Origin: CALKAL01 sp051846895
Lineage (GTDB): Bacteria > Bacillota > Bacilli > Bacillales > Alkalibacillaceae
Direction: 5' to 3'
Length of the DNA: 64,000 nucleotides
Assembly (NCBI GenBank): GCA_051846895.1
Contig: JBPYCQ010000006.1
Location: 163,617-227,616, forward strand
Position numbers and translations under genes: made by a program. Shown here piece after piece: positions 61,241 through 64,000 of the stretch (positions are counted from its first letter, which is position 1; each line of letters begins with the position of its first letter). Below the pieces are notes generated by a model, which was given only the letters and a program-made list of their open reading frames with translations, had not been told where the DNA came from and ran no database searches.

Positions 61241-62347
61241 ATGAAAGTAATTAAAGTGACTGAGCTAAAACAAGGAGATATACTAGCTAAACCGATTGTT
61301 GATTCATATGGACGCGTATTATTACAAAAAGATATAGAATTAACTGATCGTTTGATTAAACGCATTCAAGATTTCAAACTTAATCTCATTTATATTAAAG
61401 ACTCTTTTTCAGAAGGAATTGCGGTAGAAAATCTTATAAGTGATGAATTAAGGATAAAATATGTAAACGAATTGCGTTCAACTTTTGCTGCGTTTGAAAA
61501 ATATAGCAATGGGCATCAATCTCGGTTCGTGTTAGAACAATCATTTTCATCCATTGAAGAAACGATTAAAGAAATCATTCCAATTATTAAATCGAATGAT
61601 CACATATTTTCAATTATATCTAATGTATTTGTTTACGATAATTATTTATATCATCATTCTTTAAATGTCGCTTTCTATACTTTAGTGTTAGCGAAAGAGC
61701 TTCAATTAGATGATGAAGAGATGATTGAAATTGGGATTGGTGCCTTATTACATGATATTGGTAAAGTTAAAATTCCTGAACAGCTATTGAACAAGCCAGG
61801 AAAGTTAACTCCTTTAGAATATGAAGTAGTTAAAGAGCATACAACTTACGGCTATCAATTGTTAAAAGAAATTCCTAACATTTCAGAAACGATTATTAGC
61901 TGTGCTTATGAACACCATGAACGATTAGATGGATCAGGTTATCCTAGAGGGGTACGTCAATCAGAAATAAATGATTTTGCCAAAATAATTACTGTGGCAG
62001 ATGTTTTTGACGCTGTAACTTCAGATCGATCTTATCGCCATGCATATCCACCTCAAGTGGGATTAGATATTTTATATGCTGGCAGTGGAACAAAGTTTTC
62101 AAAGGAATACATAGAAATTTTTCGTAAACATATTTCAATTTATCCGAATGGAATGTTTGTTTCATTAAGTGACGGACGAGCTGGTATAGTGGCAAAACAA
62201 AACAAAAAAATATCAGATCGGCCGATTATTCGTATTGTAGAGGAGGAAGGGAAACTTTTACCCAAAAATAAAATTTATGAGATTGATTTAGCAAAGGAAT
62301 TGAATGTTGTCATTACGAATGTTAATTCATTTAAAAGAACTTATTAA
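61241..62347 (+). CDS. HD-GYP domain phosphodiesterase
   Basis: 368 residues. The catalytic region has HHSLNVAFYTLVLA (His138/139), LLHDIGKVKIPEQLLNKPGK (HD at 171-172), VKEHTTYGYQLL (His200), AYEHHERLDGSGYPRGV (His225/226 and the GYP signature 233-235) and VADVFDAVTSDRSYR. All metal ligands are present, so hydrolysis of cyclic di-GMP or a related dinucleotide is expected. There is no membrane segment; the N-terminal 100 residues are unassigned. Such a gene is not in the B. subtilis yun cluster. The RBS (TATAGGGGCATACG) is only fair. Confidence 0.88.
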   Translation: MKVIKVTELKQGDILAKPIVDSYGRVLLQKDIELTDRLIKRIQDFKLNLIYIKDSFSEGIAVENLISDELRIKYVNELRSTFAAFEKYSNGHQSRFVLEQSFSSIEETIKEIIPIIKSNDHIFSIISNVFVYDNYLYHHSLNVAFYTLVLAKELQLDDEEMIEIGIGALLHDIGKVKIPEQLLNKPGKLTPLEYEVVKEHTTYGYQLLKEIPNISETIISCAYEHHERLDGSGYPRGVRQSEINDFAKIITVADVFDAVTSDRSYRHAYPPQVGLDILYAGSGTKFSKEYIEIFRKHISIYPNGMFVSLSDGRAGIVAKQNKKISDRPIIRIVEEEGKLLPKNKIYEIDLAKELNVVITNVNSFKRTY

Positions 62348-62385
62348 ATGATGACGAAAGACTTAAAAGCTAATCTACATAACGG

Positions 62386-62420
62386 AACCCCCTCTGACAT
62401 AAAATGTTTTGAGGGGGTTT
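62386..62420 (+). promoter_or_regulatory. Hairpin sequestering the yunB ribosome-binding site
   Basis: AACCCCCTC (62386-62394) pairs perfectly with GAGGGGGTT (62411-62419), with an inner ACAT/ATGT. The right arm is the yunB RBS. The lack of a T-run speaks against a simple terminator for the HD-GYP gene. Confidence 0.55.
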
Positions 62421-62425
62421 ACACT

Positions 62426-63226
62426 GTGAGAAGACTTCCAAAAAATCGATTTAAAAAAAGAAAACCAAAAACATTTAGTGAAATTATTATGATTACACTT
62501 GTATGTTTTGTGATTGCAATTATTCTTTCGGTGTGGATCATCAATGAAGGAATAGAACCGACATTAATTGATATTGCCGAGACAAAAACAGCACAATTTG
62601 CTCGTGAGGCAATAAATGAGGCTGTTAGTAAACGAATAGTTGAGGATTTAGAGTTTGATGATTTAGTCCAGCTCGAACAGGATGAAGAAGGTAATCTCGT
62701 TTCGGTTGGTTGGAATGCAGTTGTGGTGAATCGGGTGCTCCGTAATTCAACATTCCGAGTACAAAACTATTTAAAAAGACTTGAACGTGGAGAAGTTCAA
62801 CTTGGAGAAACGCTCGACTTTGATTTGGATGAAGATGAAGAAGTCATAAATGAAGATGAAGTGGTTGAAAATGAGGCGATTGTACGGATTCCAATTGGTC
62901 AAGCAACCGGAAACACGTTATTAGCGAATTTAGGTCCACGGGTTCCAGTCCATTTTACTGTCATTGGGGATGTACAATCTGATTTTATCACTGAGATGGA
63001 GGAGTATGGGATTAATAGTGCATTAGTAAAGCTTTCAATTGAAATACAAGCTAATGTTCAAATTGTTATTCCTTTTGCCACATCTACAAAGGAAGTCGTG
63101 ACCTCAATTCCGATAGACATTCGAACGATATCAGGAAAAGTACCAGAGTTTTATAGTAGTGGCGGTAAATCACCAAGTCTATCCATACCGTATAGTCAAT
63201 TTGTTGATGAAGAAGAAGATAAGTAA
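62426..63226 (+). CDS. yunB: Sporulation protein YunB
   Basis: 266 residues from the GTG at 62426, preceded by GAGGGGGTTTACACT; the longer frame to 62348 runs through the hairpin and has no RBS. A basic N-terminus, one membrane helix (about 19-41), then an external domain with IEPTLIDIAETKTAQFAREA, ANLGPRVPVHFTVIGDVQSD and SVEIQANVQIVIPFATS-like strands (about 205-235), matching YunB. In B. subtilis yunB is a sigma-E gene needed for proper spore formation. An acidic insert (about 120-145) is notable. Confidence 0.88.
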   Translation: MRRLPKNRFKKRKPKTFSEIIMITLVCFVIAIILSVWIINEGIEPTLIDIAETKTAQFAREAINEAVSKRIVEDLEFDDLVQLEQDEEGNLVSVGWNAVVVNRVLRNSTFRVQNYLKRLERGEVQLGETLDFDLDEDEEVINEDEVVENEAIVRIPIGQATGNTLLANLGPRVPVHFTVIGDVQSDFITEMEEYGINSALVKLSIEIQANVQIVIPFATSTKEVVTSIPIDIRTISGKVPEFYSSGGKSPSLSIPYSQFVDEEEDK

Positions 63227-63278
63227 GTGTAAAATAGTTCTCGAGGTTAAATTACCAAAAATTAACTAGTAAAAAAAG

Positions 63279-63339
63279 AGAAGGCACTCTATCATATATG
63301 TATGCTTCGACGGCAAATACATATAGAAAGAGGCCTTCT
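63279..63339 (+). promoter_or_regulatory. Long hairpin over the transposase ribosome-binding site
   Basis: AGAAGGC (63279-63285) pairs with GCCTTCT (63333-63339) and ATATATGTAT (63294-63303) with ATACATATAG (63317-63326). The RBS AGAGG lies in or beside the right arm, so translation initiation would be hindered. Probably the leader of an IS element whose left end I cannot place exactly. Confidence 0.6.
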
Positions 63340-63340
63340 C

Positions 63341-64000
63341 ATGAAACAAATTATATCAAGAATTCACGAAATAATAAAGGAAACAAATAATTTAATTGAA
63401 TTTGAGGAACGTGTACATCAATACATGTTTGAAGTTTTTGAAACGTGTGTTGGCGAAGCGTTTAATCAAATTGATCAAGTCATCAAAAAGCGAAGACAAC
63501 AAGAAGAATGGACAGTTAAACGGACAGACTGGAAAACGATGCAGTTTATGTTTGGGTCAGTTCGCTTTCAACGTACATTAATGGGAGATGAACACGGGCA
63601 ACCGCATTATCCATTGGATGAATGGTTGGGATTTAGAAAGTATCAACGTTATAGTCCATTGGTAGAAGTGAAAATAGCTGAAATGGCAAGTGAAAGTACG
63701 TATAGGGAAGTAGCACGTGTGTTAAAAGAATGGAGTGCCGTACACATTAGTCATCAAACCGTTGGATCGATTGTACGACGTGTGGGTGAAGCACAAAAAC
63801 AAGCAGACCACGATCAAGTCATTGAATTAGAGGAATCAGATTCATTACCTGAAGGTAAAGAAGTCAACTTTTTATACGTGGAGGCTGATGGTGTATATGT
63901 TCGTGGGACTGAACGGCGAAAACATCATGAAGTTCGTCACGCGTTAATTTATGAAGGTTGGATAGAACATGGCAAACGAATATCGTTAAAACATCCACAC
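63341..64000 (+). mobile_element. ISLre2-type (UPF0236) transposase, 5' part
   Basis: The frame opens at ATG 63341 (MKQIISRIHEIIKETNNLIE) and is still open at the right edge (220 codons). The segments MQFMFGSVRFQRTLMGDEHG, WLGFRKYQRYSPLVEVKIAE, MASESTYREVARVLKEWSAV and FLYVEADGVYVRG fit the ISLre2/UPF0236 transposase family. The last contains an Asp that is probably catalytic. The start is preceded by AAGAGGCCTTCTC inside a strong hairpin. No target duplication can be identified because the right end is outside the window. Confidence 0.82.

Noticed and set aside
62348..62425. Longer N-terminus for YunB from ATG 62348
   Set aside because: It would overlap the hairpin and has no RBS. The GTG at 62426 follows GAGGGGG and starts a typical basic N-terminus before the membrane helix.

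Overview
The window looks like the chromosome of a low-GC, endospore-forming Bacillaceae species. The evidence is a B. subtilis-like gene order in several blocks (cggR-gapA-pgk-tpiA-gpmI-eno; secG-est-rnr-smpB-ssrA; fadM-fadN-fadA-fadE-yusI-gcvH-yusF-yusE-metNPQ-sufCDSUB; yunE-yunD-yunC-yunB), sporulation-type small proteins (three YjcZ peptides, a YppG-like protein, YunB), RBS-rich Gram-positive starts including TTG and GTG, and CtsR, CggR, Zur, FadR and S-box regulation. Acidic linkers in exported proteins would fit an alkaliphile, but I cannot name the species.

Layout. 1-2412: VWA/MoxR-AAA pair (yojO/yojN-like). 2.6-3.5 kb: clpP under a CtsR box, and tRNA-Arg(CCG). 3.6-5.2 kb: an ECF sigma/anti-sigma pair whose sigma frame carries an internal TGA. 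5.3-7.7 kb: membrane and DUF3231 proteins plus very small ORFs. 7.9-15.5 kb: glutaredoxin-like protein, then the glycolytic operon with its CggR operator. 15.6-22.7 kb: glutamate-type symporter, secG, est, rnr, a DUF2975/HTH pair, tmRNA and smpB. 23-25.4 kb: spore-type glycine- and proline-rich peptides and a DUF2268 protein. 25.4-33 kb: an Ssu-type ABC importer with an EamA transporter, DUF3231, two paralogous MFS pumps, and YitT and YqhV proteins. 33-36 kb: ABC-F ATPase and RodA. 36-39.2 kb: znuA-znuC-znuB-zur with Zur boxes. 39.3-39.9 kb: a PCYCGC-type lipoprotein interrupted by one in-frame TGA at an expected cysteine position. 40-47 kb: fatty-acid beta-oxidation cluster with a FadR box. 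47-58.2 kb: gcvH, small redox proteins, tandem SAM riboswitches, metNPQ and sufCDSUB. 58.5-63.2 kb: yun cluster plus an HD-GYP protein. 63.3-64 kb: start of an ISLre2-type transposase.

Two things stand out. First, seven intergenic arrays of about 20-21 bp repeats (at about 2.5, 13.9, 22.8, 24.1, 34.8, 39.9 and 46.8 kb) fall into at least four sequence classes but share one architecture: a fixed core, a variable remainder and near-constant spacing. Most begin directly beyond a Rho-independent terminator. Second, the PCYCGC lipoprotein reads straight through a TGA to a second stop followed at once by a strong terminator. The TGA falls where the family has the first Cys of a CxxC, and a SECIS-like hairpin lies at the right distance downstream, so it is a candidate selenoprotein. 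The ECF sigma gene also has an in-frame TGA, but at an expected Arg codon and with no such hairpin, so it looks like an ordinary nonsense mutation.
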